Source: Baffinella frigidus (lineage: Eukaryota > Cryptophyceae > Cryptomonadales > Baffinellaceae). From it: DNA of 16,298 nt. How positions within the stretch are numbered: position 1 is the first letter of the stretch; each line of letters begins with the position of its first letter. A program made the position numbers and the translations under genes. Positions 7,479 through 14,429 of the stretch are shown piece by piece. The notes below the pieces were generated by a model that did not search any database, was not told the origin of the DNA, and saw only the letters and a list, made by a program, of their open reading frames with translations. The stretch lies in assembly GCA_026770585.1 (NCBI GenBank), contig MU646341.1, forward strand, positions 1,190,327 through 1,206,624, in the 5' to 3' direction.

Positions 7479-8387
7479 ATGTCGTCCCCAAGTGGGCAGA
7501 CGCTTGAAGGGCCCACGCTAGTCTTCTGCTTCGGTTCCAATTCCACCGCACAGCTTCGCGCCAGGGTCAAGGCCGAGAGTCTCGCGGCGTCCAAGGCCAG
7601 CCTCCCGGGGTCCACCCCCGTTCCCTGCTGGAGAACTGATTCGGAGGAATCGCGGCGCACTGGGGGAACAGTCTCCTGCGGGGTATCCCCCGCAGCAGAC
7701 TGCGGGCATTCCTCAGTCTGCCCCCAACCGAGGTTGTTCCTGCCGGCATGCGTCCAGGGAGATCATGGACTCCAGGATATGCAGCGCATGAGCAGTCGGC
7801 AGTGTGCGCCCACTTCCACGAACAAAAGGCGTTGCGAGCTTGTGCAATGGAGAGATCCCCTCACCCACGACCGTCCGTCCTGCCAGGTGGACGAGGATCT
7901 TCGTGGACTCCGCGAAGCGTTGGGGGGGGGGCGGGGTCGCTTCGATCCACCCCGAGGTGCCTTCGCCATCCCCCGAGATCCTAAAAAATATCCCCGAAAC
8001 CGAGCAACCACAAGGAAACCCTGTTGCAGGATTCCTGGTGCGCAGACGCAGGGCGCCAATGAGTCTGGGTGAGACCAGGAGTGGCGCGCGCGCGCAGGAG
8101 GGCTCAGTGATTTACGGGGGCGCTCCCACCAGCCACCAGAAGAGAACCAAATCGGGATATGCCCCTGCAGTAAATCCAACCAGGGATACACCCTGAGGGT
8201 TTATCTCTAGTGATACGATTTACTCAGCTCCACCCCGATCTGGTCCTCTTCTGATTGCTGGCGCGAGCAGGAGGGGTCAGTCATCTACGGGTCGGTTGTG
8301 GCGCTGAGTCCGGGGCAGCTGGATCTGCTCGACACCTTTGAGGAAGTCTACGACCGTACGTGGGTCAAGGTGCGCCCCCCGCCGTGA
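7479..8387 (+). CDS. gamma-glutamylcyclotransferase-like protein (exons 7479-7609, 7887-7956, 8271-8387)
   Basis: Gamma-glutamylcyclotransferases release 5-oxoproline from gamma-glutamyl amino acids, dipeptides or glutathione. ATG 7479 is the only ATG in the open frame. The spliced product is 105 residues. It has the substrate-loop motif FGSN (18-21, in VFCFGSNSTAQLRARV), a middle block LPGWTRIF then RWGGGGVASIHP (55-66), and YGSVVALSPGQLDLLDTFEE (73-92), where the Glu of L-x-x-FE matches the family's catalytic acid position. A Y-D-R segment follows. Exon 1 ends in phase 2 and exon 2 in phase 0, and both joins keep the motifs continuous. The protein is short for the family, lacking the last strands. 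Either it ends at TGA 8385-8387, or AAG|GTGCGC at 8369/8370 is a donor to an exon I cannot find. Minisatellite DNA starts directly after. It may be truncated or decaying. No targeting peptide is seen from ATG 7479. Confidence 0.85.
7610..7886 (+). other. intron 1 of the cyclotransferase gene (phase 2, 277 nt)
   Basis: The donor is CCCGG|GTCCAC and the acceptor, after a pyrimidine-rich stretch, is CCTGCCAG|GTGG. Splicing turns CCG GG + G TGG into Pro-Gly-Trp and joins the N-terminal FGSN block to the WTRIF/RWGGGG block in frame. The intron contains small inverted repeats around CTGCGGGGTATCCCCCGCAG. Confidence 0.85.
7957..8270 (+). other. intron 2 of the cyclotransferase gene (phase 0, 314 nt) with a duplicated acceptor
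   Basis: The donor is CCCGAG|GTGCC and the acceptor GCGAGCAG|GAGGGG. An almost identical acceptor plus exon-start sequence (GCAG|GAGGGCTCAGTGATTTAC) lies 173 bp upstream at 8094-8116. Use of that copy would stay in frame for about 33 codons of unrelated sequence before TGA. The downstream copy is chosen because only it continues into the conserved YGSVVAL...FEE block. Confidence 0.8.
8129..8261. mobile_element. imperfect hairpin element inside intron 2
   Basis: The left arm CCAGCCACCAGAAGAGAACC...ATCGGGAT...GTAAATC is an imperfect reverse complement of the right arm GATTTACT...CCCGATCTGG and TCCTCTTCTGATTGCTGG. It sits between the two copies of the acceptor/exon-3 start, so its arrival and that duplication may be connected. 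Confidence 0.65.
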
Positions 8388-8398
8388 GGATTGACGCA

Positions 8399-8515
8399 CA
8401 GCGGGCTACGCAGGGATTCTTGGTGGCTCGGCACACAGAGGGCTACGAAGAGATTCTTGGTGGCTCGGCACACAGCGGGCTACGAAGGGGTTCTTGGTGG
8501 CTGAGCCACCAAGAA
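8399..8515 (+). repeat. 37-bp minisatellite ending in a hairpin
   Basis: Three units with period 37 carry GGGCTACG at 8403, 8440 and 8477, each followed by an ATTCTTGGTGGCTCGG-type word. The last unit runs into a perfect 12-bp stem with a one-base loop (TTCTTGGTGGCT/AGCCACCAAGAA, 8491-8515). The array begins 12 bp after the cyclotransferase stop codon. Small GGATATCC palindromes follow at about 8522-8570. Confidence 0.9.
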
Positions 8516-8698
8516 TCGGTTTGGATATCCGCTGGATATGGTTAGGATATCTGCAGGATATCCTAATGTCCCTACGGATCGCCTACCGTCGGGTCGTGTG
8601 GGGTGTCCAATTCTGGGGTATTCACGAAATCCTTCAAATCGACGTCAATATTCCTTGCGCACTGCCTATTGTTGAGGCTCACGCGCGGGGTGGGGAAC

Positions 8699-8762
8699 CT
8701 CTGGGGATACTATCCCGTGTAGGATGACCGGAGTGACTTGACACGGGATAGCATCCCCAGAG
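8699..8762. repeat. 64-bp hairpin with a 22-bp stem
   Basis: The left arm CTCTGGGGATACTATCCCGT (8699-8718, plus GT) pairs, with one mismatch, with the right arm ending GGGATAGCATCCCCAGAG. The loop contains AGGATGACCGGAGTGACTTG, related to the ends of the 234-bp element at 4802-5035. A one-armed relative is at 14430-14467. Confidence 0.85.
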
Positions 8763-8885
8763 AACCACGTTGTTGCAGTGGATGGAAATCACAAGCCTAG
8801 CCAGATAGGAAAAGGCCCTGAAACCTCTCAAACAGGACCATTTCCCGGGCGTTTTAGACGTTTGATTTCCATCCAGTGTGGGTGA

Positions 8886-9175
8886 GAGTGTCTATGAGGT
8901 CGCAGAGTGGGTAGGGAGTGTCTATGAGGTCGCAGAGTGGGTAGGGAGTGTCTGCGGTCGCATCGTGGGTAGGGACCACCAGCCCTCACGGTTTGCACAA
9001 ATGGTCGAATTTGGCGGTACGTAATGCCCTGGGAGACCGCCGGATTCCGGCGTCGGTTATTTTTAAAACCCCAAAAGCAAGGTGTTTTGAGTTTTAAAAC
9101 TGGTACGTAATTTTCCATTTGTGCAAACCGTGAGGGCTGGTGGGAGTGTCTGCGGTCGCAGAGTGGGTGAGGAGT
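8886..9175 (+). repeat. 30-bp minisatellite interrupted by an inserted element
   Basis: GAGTGTCTATGAGGTCGCAG plus AGTGGGTAGG units start at 8886, 8916 and 8946 (the third is 2 bp shorter). The pattern resumes at 9144 with GAGTGTCTGCGGTCGCAGAG. GAGTGTCTGAGGAGCAGCGG at about 9173 recurs at about 9500. Confidence 0.9.
8976..9143. mobile_element. 168-bp MITE with ~29-bp terminal inverted repeats
   Basis: The ends are CCACCAGCCCTCACGGTTTG plus CACAAATGG and its exact complement. GGTACGTAAT/TGGTACGTAATT words and a TTTTAAAACC/GTTTTAAAAC pair occur inside. It is flanked on both sides by GA (8974-8975, 9144-9145). Removing the element and one GA restores an uninterrupted minisatellite unit. No transposase is encoded. 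A 2-bp target duplication fits some DNA-transposon superfamilies, but one site cannot settle which. Confidence 0.9.
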
Positions 9176-9189
9176 GTCTGAGGAGCAGC

Positions 9190-9640
9190 GGATCCGGTCC
9201 TGGCTTGGCGACGGCACGGGCTGACATCGACGATCCTCTTGAATGAATCGGAATTGACGGAATTAACAGCAGCCCCTAATCAGGTGCGGGTGTTTGGCAC
9301 GGCGGGGGGGGAGGGCGGGGGGGGGGAGGGTGAGGAGCGGGATGGTCTTGAGATTATTTTGCCCTGGCAAAATGCGGGTATGTCGACTTAAGGCAGCTAA
9401 GTGGAGGCGGGGGAAGGGGGGGGGCTCGGGGTTCCTTAACCCTCGCCCCCCCAAGCGAAACCTGGACACCACGACAGCCCTCTCCTCTCTCCGTGCGCGG
9501 GGAGTGTCTGAGGAGCAGCGGCCCCTGAATTGCCCCCTGAATTCTACAGAAGCGGCCCCTGCATTCTACACCCCAAGCCCGAAGCCCTAAGCAGGTGCGG
9601 GTGTTTGGCACGGCGGGGGGTGAGGGCGGGGGGGAGGGCG
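9190..9640. other. low-complexity G-rich stretch without a supported gene
   Basis: Duplicated segments such as CAGGTGCGGGTGTTTGGCAC plus GGCGGGGGG occur at about 9280 and 9593, and GAGTGTCTGAGGAGCAGCGG at about 9502. Open frames on both strands are proline/arginine/glycine-rich and match no family I recognise. Confidence 0.6.
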
Positions 9641-9654
9641 AGGAGCGGGATGCT

Positions 9655-10015
9655 GTGGCGTACAGGTCTTATCCCTCCTCTCCCCGTGGCTCCATACCGC
9701 GATCGTCTATGTCAACTTAATGTCGTGTATGTCAACTTAATGTGCTGCAGGGGCGTACAGGTTGCGATTCCCGAGTCCCTCAGACATGGACAAAGCTGTG
9801 AATTTGGCTTTTTGGATTTTACTGGCGTACAGGTCTTGTCCCTCTTCTCCCCCTGGCTCCTTACTGCGGTCGTGTGTGACAACTTGATTAGCCGTGAGGA
9901 GCGGGATGCAGTGGCGTACAGGTCTTGTCCTAGAGAGTGGCCCGTCAGAACACGTCACCAACCGTACTACCCGGGAGCACTATTAGGTCTATCCAGGTAA
10001 CCGCGCACCTCTCCG
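9655..10015 (+). pseudogene. exon-like fragments, older copy (unknown protein)
   Basis: Pieces ending in the acceptor-like word CGTACAG|G occur at about 9658, 9755, 9830 and 9912. After the second, an open stretch reads VAIPESLRHGQSCEF then GFLDF, which is repeated with changes at 10320. Before it is a mini-intron-like piece with GTCTATGTCAACTTAATG repeated. Short exon-like pieces reading LFSPWLLTA resemble the FIPPSEQYLTA part of the later copy. No complete frame can be assembled and no protein family is recognised. I treat it as decayed, duplicated gene sequence. Confidence 0.4.
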
Positions 10016-10022
10016 GTGCAGC

Positions 10023-10160
10023 CATCTATTGTCTAGAGTCATTTTTTTCTTTACATTATCTGCAAAAGTGGATGATTGACATTGATTGATTGTGGTACAT
10101 TTTTTTAAAATGCGGTGGGGCGTTTTAAATGCAATAACCCTCCCGCGTAGTAGTGACCAA
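10023..10160. other. A+T-rich spacer
   Basis: An A+T-rich stretch with T runs (CATTTTTTTCTTTACATT, CATTTTTTTAAAATG) and TTGATTGATTG. No gene, palindrome or RNA signal is seen. Confidence 0.5.
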
Positions 10161-10319
10161 AGTTGACAATCCTTCCTGGATTCGCTTCTACTACTGCGGT
10201 TGGTGACTTGTTCTCATGGGCCGCTCTCTCCCCCCCTCTCCCCCTGGCTTCATACCGCGGTCGTGTATGTCAACTTAATAGTGTATGTCAACTAATAACT
10301 CCGCCTTTCCCCCGTACAG

Positions 10320-10648
10320 GTCGCGATTCCCGAGTCCTTCCGAAGCGGACACAACTGTGAATTTGTCTTTTTGGATTTCAGGGGGATTTTCAGCAATTTC
10401 GATCGAATTCGGCCGTTTGCAAGTGGAAAAGAGGTTGTGGCATATTCTCGATTTGATTCACTTGGGAGGGCGAACAGGCACAAGGACCCTGCGGGCATGC
10501 CCGCGGTTGTGTATGTCAATTTAATAATATATGTCAACTTAATAAACCGCGCCCCCCCCCCCCGTACAGGCACAAGGACCCAGCGGGCATGCCGTTCATC
10601 CCTCCCTCGGAGCAGTACCTTACTGCGATCTCCATCATGCTACGCGAG
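10320..10648 (+). pseudogene. candidate exons of an unidentified gene (10320-10505 and 10570-10648)
   Basis: Acceptor CCCGTACAG|GTCGCG opens a frame reading VAIPESFRSGHNCEF, then DFRGIFSNFDRIRPF, KEVVAYSRFDSLGRANRHK and DPAGMP. A mini-intron-like piece (GTTGTGTATGTCAA... to a C run and CGTACAG) follows. The next open piece again starts HKDPAGMP and continues FIPPSEQYLTAISIMLRE to a GAG|GTTTGA donor or a TGA stop. The 24-bp exon start is therefore present twice (10478-10501, 10570-10593). The amino acids look protein-like but I do not recognise a family. The A+T-rich middle part could be intronic instead. It could be real, broken or alternatively spliced. Confidence 0.4.
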
Positions 10649-10654
10649 GTTTGA

Positions 10655-10852
10655 ACCCATACCCAACACCCCAACCCCAAACCCCAAACCCCCAACCCCT
10701 AACCCCCAACCCCAAACCCCAACCTGGATCCCCAAACCCCAAACCCTAAACCTTAAACCTTACGCCCTAAGCCCGAAACCCGAAACTCGGATCCCCAAAC
10801 CCTAAACCCTACACCCTAAACACTAAACCCCAAACCCTCAACCCTAAACCGA
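10655..10852 (-). repeat. telomere-like tract in reverse orientation
   Basis: CCCCAAACCCC, CCCTAAACCC and CCTTAAACC units run for about 200 bp, with the G-rich strand on the minus strand. This is opposite to the tracts at 390-3145, 4350-4522 and 13172-13262. Confidence 0.9.
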
Positions 10853-10999
10853 ATCATGGAACGAGAACACGGCCCAGGGTCCTAGCGTGCCTCGACACCC
10901 CATGGCACCCTGGCACCAACCCAATTATGACCTGCCGCATTGGCAGTTTGCACATCAACCGAAGTAGAAGCCGGGGTTCCCTCGGATGATACGACACTA

Positions 11000-11092
11000 A
11001 TAGGGTAACGGCCTGGGATCTCTCGGCCTACGGTAGGAGGTCCTAGGCAATGCCGTATGCCCAACTACCCCATTTTCAGGCCGTTAGCCTAT
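11000..11092. mobile_element. short, one-armed relative of the 161-bp hairpin element
   Basis: The ends ATAGGGTAACGGCCTG and CAGGCCGTTAGCCTAT form a 16-bp terminal inverted repeat with one mismatch. Between them is essentially one arm of the 6316-6476 element (CTCGGCCTACGGTAGGAGG, TCCTAGGCAATGCCGTA, CTACCCCATTTTCAGG). It looks like a deletion derivative. Confidence 0.8.
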
Positions 11093-11127
11093 GAACACAG
11101 GCGCTTGCGGAGAAGAAGCACCTTTTT

Positions 11128-11220
11128 ATAAGTCCGCCCGCACCGTACAATACATTTACGGCGGACACGCAGTACAAACGGGTGGCTACAATACGTTTAG
11201 GGTGGCTACAATACATTTTG
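11128..11220 (+). repeat. TACAATAC-type short repeats
   Basis: GTACAATACATTTACGG, GTGGCTACAATACGTTTAG and GTGGCTACAATACATTTTG follow each other at intervals of 20-45 bp. Similar TTTACAACACATTTA units occur at 15755-15825 and 16180. Confidence 0.65.
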
Positions 11221-11254
11221 CACGCGCGCTGAATTGTAATTTGCCCCAGCACCC

Positions 11255-11560
11255 TAGCACCAGCGAAATATCCCGCCGAAAGAGACAACCACCAGGGAAA
11301 CACCCCGACGAAACCAATTGGTTACACACACTCGTTGGCGCCAAAAGTGTTGATATGGCTTGTTGTGGGTCAGATTTTTTAAAATCCGGACGTGTTCCGC
11401 ATGGCAAGAGCTCCGATTCCCATCACTTTTGGCGTGTTTCCCGGGTAGAATCAACTTTACTCGAACGAATCATCATTTTACTACACGATTTTGAGAATTG
11501 AACTTCTGCCCTGGCGCGGCCACCAGCGAAACGCCCCGACGAAAGAGATACTCAGTCCCA
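11255..11560. repeat. hairpin element flanked by CACCAGCGAAA repeats
   Basis: GGGAAACAC...CGCCAAAAGTG (11296-11350) pairs with CACTTTTGGCGTGTTTCCC (about 11424-11442). CACCAGCGAAA[TAT/CGC]CCCG and CGAAAGAGA recur at 11260 and 11522. A solo ATTTTACTACAC core word lies at 11475-11486. The rest of 11560-11760 shows no gene. Confidence 0.6.
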
Positions 11561-11762
11561 GCAAGCCAAAACCCTCCCGTAGCCAAGTCGTTTCCCAGAT
11601 TATTTTATTATAGCACCCCCCACACCGCGGGCTACTAAGGGATTTTCGGGCAGGAAATGCCCGAGCTTCCGTTACCTTGTCCGTAGGCGGGGTGGGCGGA
11701 GAGCGCTGCACACAGAGACAATTGCCGAGCGTGGGAAGTCTCAAAGCAGAAGTTCCACCTCT

Positions 11763-11798
11763 GTTAACTTAAGTCAACCGAGGTTGACTTAAGTTAAC
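11763..11798. repeat. perfect 17-bp-arm palindrome
   Basis: GTTAACTTAAGTCAACC, a two-base spacer (GA) and GGTTGACTTAAGTTAAC form an exact hairpin. A further half copy, GGAGGTTAACTTAACGG, follows directly. Confidence 0.92.
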
Positions 11799-11823
11799 GG
11801 AGGTTAACTTAACGGTGGAGATG

Positions 11824-12030
11824 GGCACCAGGCAGAGTGGGCGGAGGAGGCGGCGCCCGTCCCCGCTAATAGTATTATAGTGCTGACTAAAAGTATCATA
11901 GTGCTGACGTATAGTATTATAGTGCTGACTAATAGTATTATAGTGCTGACTGATAGTATTATAGTACTGACTAATAGTATTACAGTGCTGACCAATCGGC
12001 ACCAGGCGGGGTGGGCGGAGGAAGCAGCGC
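11824..12030. repeat. 21-bp minisatellite bracketed by 33-bp direct repeats
   Basis: Six 21-bp units (TAATAGTATTATAGTGCTGAC and variants) fill 11867-11992 exactly. They sit between two copies of a G-rich 33-bp sequence starting GGCACCAGGC[A/G]G (11824-11856 and 11998-12030). Because 21 is a multiple of three, frames on both strands stay open across it; those frames are not genes. Confidence 0.92.
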
Positions 12031-12049
12031 ACTTCCCCGTGGTCCGTGT

Positions 12050-12257
12050 CCTCCGGAACCAGGATGGCACCCCAGGTAATCTCATAGGAAAACAGTTTTG
12101 ATTTAAAATTTTCTGGCAATGAAATTTACTACACACAATGAGTTTTACTAGTCATATTAAAGCAGTCGTTTAGTAATTTTCGTTGACTCCAATGGTTTTA
12201 AATTAAAACCGATTCCCCATGAAATCTTCCGGAACCAGAACGGCACGCCAGGCAACG
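12050..12257. mobile_element. MITE-like nested inverted repeat M4 with flanking direct repeats
   Basis: The inverted repeat at 12087-12216 has TTTTGATTTAAAA-type outer arms, the inner core CAATGAAATTTACTACAC (12117-12134) and the partner GTTTAGTAATTTTCGTTG (12168-12185). About 30-bp diverged direct copies of a sequence holding CCGGAACCAG and GGCACCCCAGG or GGCACGCCAGG flank it at 12052 and 12229. Confidence 0.85.
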
Positions 12258-12260
12258 CCA

Positions 12261-12331
12261 AAACGTTTTGCATTTTAAATTTCGTACGGAGTCAATGCCA
12301 ACGTTTTGCGTTATAAATTTTGTAGGGAGTC
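12261..12331 (+). repeat. tandem duplication of ~33 bp
   Basis: An AACGTTTTGC[A/G]TT then TAAATTT[C/T]GTA then GGAGTC block occurs twice, about 38 bp apart. Confidence 0.75.
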
Positions 12332-12412
12332 GCGTCGGAATAACCACTCGAGGCTAGAAGTGTGACTATTTTAAAAGTTTTAACTTTACAAGTCCTTTAC
12401 AAGTGGACCGCT

Positions 12413-12484
12413 GTGTAGTAATTTTCACACAAATAGGGTCGTTTGGTCACGTATCTCGGGTTATAACCCGAGATACGTGACCAA
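12413..12484. repeat. solo core half-site next to a 42-bp perfect palindrome
   Basis: GTGTAGTAATTTTCAC at 12413 is a single inner-core arm. 12443-12484 is a perfect 42-bp palindrome (TTGGTCACGTATCTCGGGTTA and its complement). No spacer separates the arms. No gene is present from 12240 to 12680 that I can support. Confidence 0.9.
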
Positions 12485-12682
12485 GCCTGCCCGTGACTGG
12501 TACTAAATGTAACAACCCCACATTTAAAATGGTCCCACTTCCAGCCTCGAGTGGAAGCCCTCCTCTAACGTAAGCGTTCTGGATGACAGGGCTGGCGCGC
12601 GCCTTCTCGTGGCGCCACCCAGGTGTCCACGCTCTTCAGGTACCCCCTCAACCCATCTATGGAGGCCTGGTGGCAGCAGAGG

Positions 12683-12855
12683 CTCTCGGCAGCGCGGACG
12701 AGACCTTTTGGTCCTAGGATCCCTCGGCCTACGGTAGGAGGTCCTAGGCAATGCCGTAGGCCTAAGTACCCCATTTTCAGGACGTTAGCCTATGAGCTTA
12801 TTCCGAAGCTCTCTTGGACCTCCCTGATCCGGCATGTGCCTCTCGGCAGCGCGGA
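12683..12855. mobile_element. half-element of the 161-bp family between 16-bp direct repeats
   Basis: 12698-12793 equals one arm plus the loop of the 6316-6476 element (GAGACCTTTTGGTCCTAGGA, GGCCTACGGTAGGAGG, CCCCATTTTCAGGACGTTAG). CTCTCGGCAGCGCGGA lies on both sides (12683-12698 and 12840-12855). Short protein-like frames across 12600-12700 exist on both strands, but I recognise none. Confidence 0.75.
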
Positions 12856-13009
12856 AGACTAGGCACGCGCCTAGTCTTCCTTTTCTTCTTTGTTACTCTC
12901 GAAACACGTCCCTAGGTAGGCCCTTAAGCCTCGAGTTGAGTGATGAAAAAGTCGGCGGACGCGGGTGCTCCACGGATTGATCGCTCGATTCATACTGCCA
13001 CGCCCGCAA

Positions 13010-13114
13010 TATCCCTTAAGTGGCCAGCCGGTCAAATTTGACCGCCAAGAGGTCCTAGGCAGGTCCTAGGGCCCTACGGTAGGGCGTATGAGCCTACTGG
13101 CCACTTAAGGGATA
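13010..13114. mobile_element. 105-bp element with perfect 18-bp terminal inverted repeats
   Basis: TATCCCTTAAGTGGCCAG at 13010-13027 and its exact complement at 13097-13114 bracket a G+C-rich interior. The interior contains a GTCAAATTTGAC palindrome and GAGGTCCTAGG/CCTACGGTAGG words shared with the 161-bp family. Confidence 0.88.
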
Positions 13115-13171
13115 CCCCCCCCCCACCGCCCCAAGGATGGTGTGTAGGATCAGGAACCAGAGGGAGGTCGT

Positions 13172-13262
13172 TTGGGGTTTAGGGTTTCGGGTTTAGGGTT
13201 CAGGGTTTAGGGTTTAGGGTTTAGGGTTTAGAGGTTTAGGGGTTTAGGATTTAGGGTTTAGC
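13172..13262 (+). repeat. telomere-like tract
   Basis: TTTAGGG, TTTCGGG and TTCAGGG units, about twelve in all, run on the plus strand. TCCAATGGCTCCAACTACAC copies follow at about 13310-13385 as a small direct repeat. Confidence 0.9.
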
Positions 13263-13420
13263 AGATTGCAACCTTTCGGTTCATCGAGGACATCATCACA
13301 CCCCAGCACTCTCCAATGGCTCCAACTACACTTTCCAATGGCTCCAACTACACAAGCCATTGGCGCCAATGGCTCCAACAACACTTGCCGTCTCGTGCTA
13401 TCTTAAGGGTGAAATGTGCT

Positions 13421-13548
13421 ACAGTCCACTTACCCTAACGCATACGCACTCAACGCATACCTACCCTCCACACATACTCGTTCGGCCGATCCCCGATTTC
13501 CCCCTGTGAAATGGCTACCCTAACGCATGCAAATGGTAAGTCCAGTGT
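13421..13548. mobile_element. second copy of the ACAGTCCAC element
   Basis: It shares ACAGTCCAC, TACCCTAACGCAT, CATACCTACCCTCC and CGATTTCCCCCTG with 3244-3433, but is shorter. The right end is the weaker arm (complement ACACTGGACTTACC). Confidence 0.65.
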
Positions 13549-13786
13549 ATCTCAGCCTCGATGCAACCCTACCATAGCACAAAACCCACATGAGATAGCA
13601 TTTTTATTATTTAAATGAAGTATGTTTCCGTGTGAGATGACACGCCAGCACTCTGAGGCTTCGATGGATCCAATGGCCCTACCACGCCAGGTCATTAGTG
13701 GGAATTTCACAACGCAACCGTTCGTTTCGTGGTACTAAATAATACGTAGCCATCTGGCGAAACGCAGCTTCTCGTCCTTTCCACGT

Positions 13787-13962
13787 CCGACCCGAGTACA
13801 AAATTTCGGACCCGGGTATTTTTTTTACAATAAGACTTCTAACCGAAATTCTGACGTATGGCCTGGCGTGGTTGCAGTTGCCGGCGTTGCTGGTGGAGTA
13901 GAATTGAAATTCTGCTTGTAAATTTTGTACCCGGGTCCGAAATTTTGTACTCGGACAAATTG
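13787..13962. mobile_element. inverted-repeat element with GAGTACAAAATTTCGG arms
   Basis: GTCCGA...CGAGTACAAAATTTCGGA and CCCGGGTA near 13787-13820 pair with TACCCGGGTCCGAAATTTTG and TACTCGGAC near 13928-13962. The interior carries a CTGACGTATGGCCTGGCGTG...GCAGTTGCCGGCG fragment, which is repeated at 14014-14061. GAAATTCTGCTTGTAAATT occurs three times at 13903-14014. Confidence 0.75.
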
Positions 13963-14038
13963 AAATTCTGCTTGTAAATTCAGAATTTGAATTGAAATTC
14001 TGCTTGTAAATTCTGACGTATGGCCTGGCGTGGTTGCA

Positions 14039-14105
14039 GTTGCCGGCGCTGCTGGTGGAGGTTAACGCGCGGAGGCGCCACACGCCGCTCTGGGTCATGC
14101 CGAGG
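14039..14105 (+). pseudogene. exon-like fragment, weakly ankyrin-like
   Basis: After a TTGCAG acceptor-like word the sequence reads LPALLVEVNARRRHTPLWVM then PRY. The spacing LL..VNA....TPL is reminiscent of an ankyrin repeat, but the match is short and the key GA/H residues are missing. The first part recurs truncated at 13872 (LPALLVE then stop) and the last part (TPLWVMPRY) recurs at about 14299-14325. It is probably a fragment spread by local duplication. Confidence 0.25.
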
Positions 14106-14110
14106 TACCC

Positions 14111-14180
14111 AGGGTGTAGGGTGTAGGGTGTAGGGTGTAGGGTGTAGGGTGTAGGGTGTAGGGTGTAGGGTGTAGGGTGC
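14111..14180 (+). repeat. AGGGTGT heptamer array
   Basis: About ten tandem AGGGTGT units form the cleanest 7-bp variant array in the window. It may derive from TTTAGGG by homogenised point changes. Confidence 0.95.
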
Positions 14181-14267
14181 AGGGCCCTCCCACCTCCTTT
14201 CAAAGTGAATTCCGAGTATCAACGTGGATTCCGAGTACGTGCACGCCCCCCCCCCCTGTGCTTTCTG

Positions 14268-14325
14268 TGGAACGAGCACCACGCGGTGCTCGTTCCACGC
14301 CGCTCTGGGTCATGCCGAGGTACGC
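14268..14325. repeat. 14-bp-stem hairpin followed by a duplicated segment
   Basis: GTGGAACGAGCACC, loop ACGC, GGTGCTCGTTCCAC is a perfect hairpin. The following CCGCTCTGGGTCATGCCGAG duplicates about 14084-14103. Confidence 0.9.
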
Positions 14326-14429
14326 CCAACCACCTCCTCCCAAAGTCAATTCCTTCCTCCAAAGTCAATGCCTTCTTCCAAAGTCAATTTCCGTACCCGA
14401 GTATGTGCACGTCCTGACCCCCCCCCTTT

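Noticed and set aside
11769-12136. Repeat proteins such as VSTIILL and QHYNTIS on the minus strand and SIIVLTN on the plus strand
   Set aside because: All come from the 21-bp minisatellite, whose length keeps several frames open on both strands.
12565-12774. Minus-strand stretch reading ASIDGLRGYLKSVDTWVA as a possible exon
   Set aside because: Protein-like but short, in mixed codon use, partly inside a mobile element, and the opposite strand is equally open. Not enough to call.
13679-14282. Minus-strand frames with LHPTPYT repeats
   Set aside because: Translation of the AGGGTGT array and of duplicated non-coding segments.
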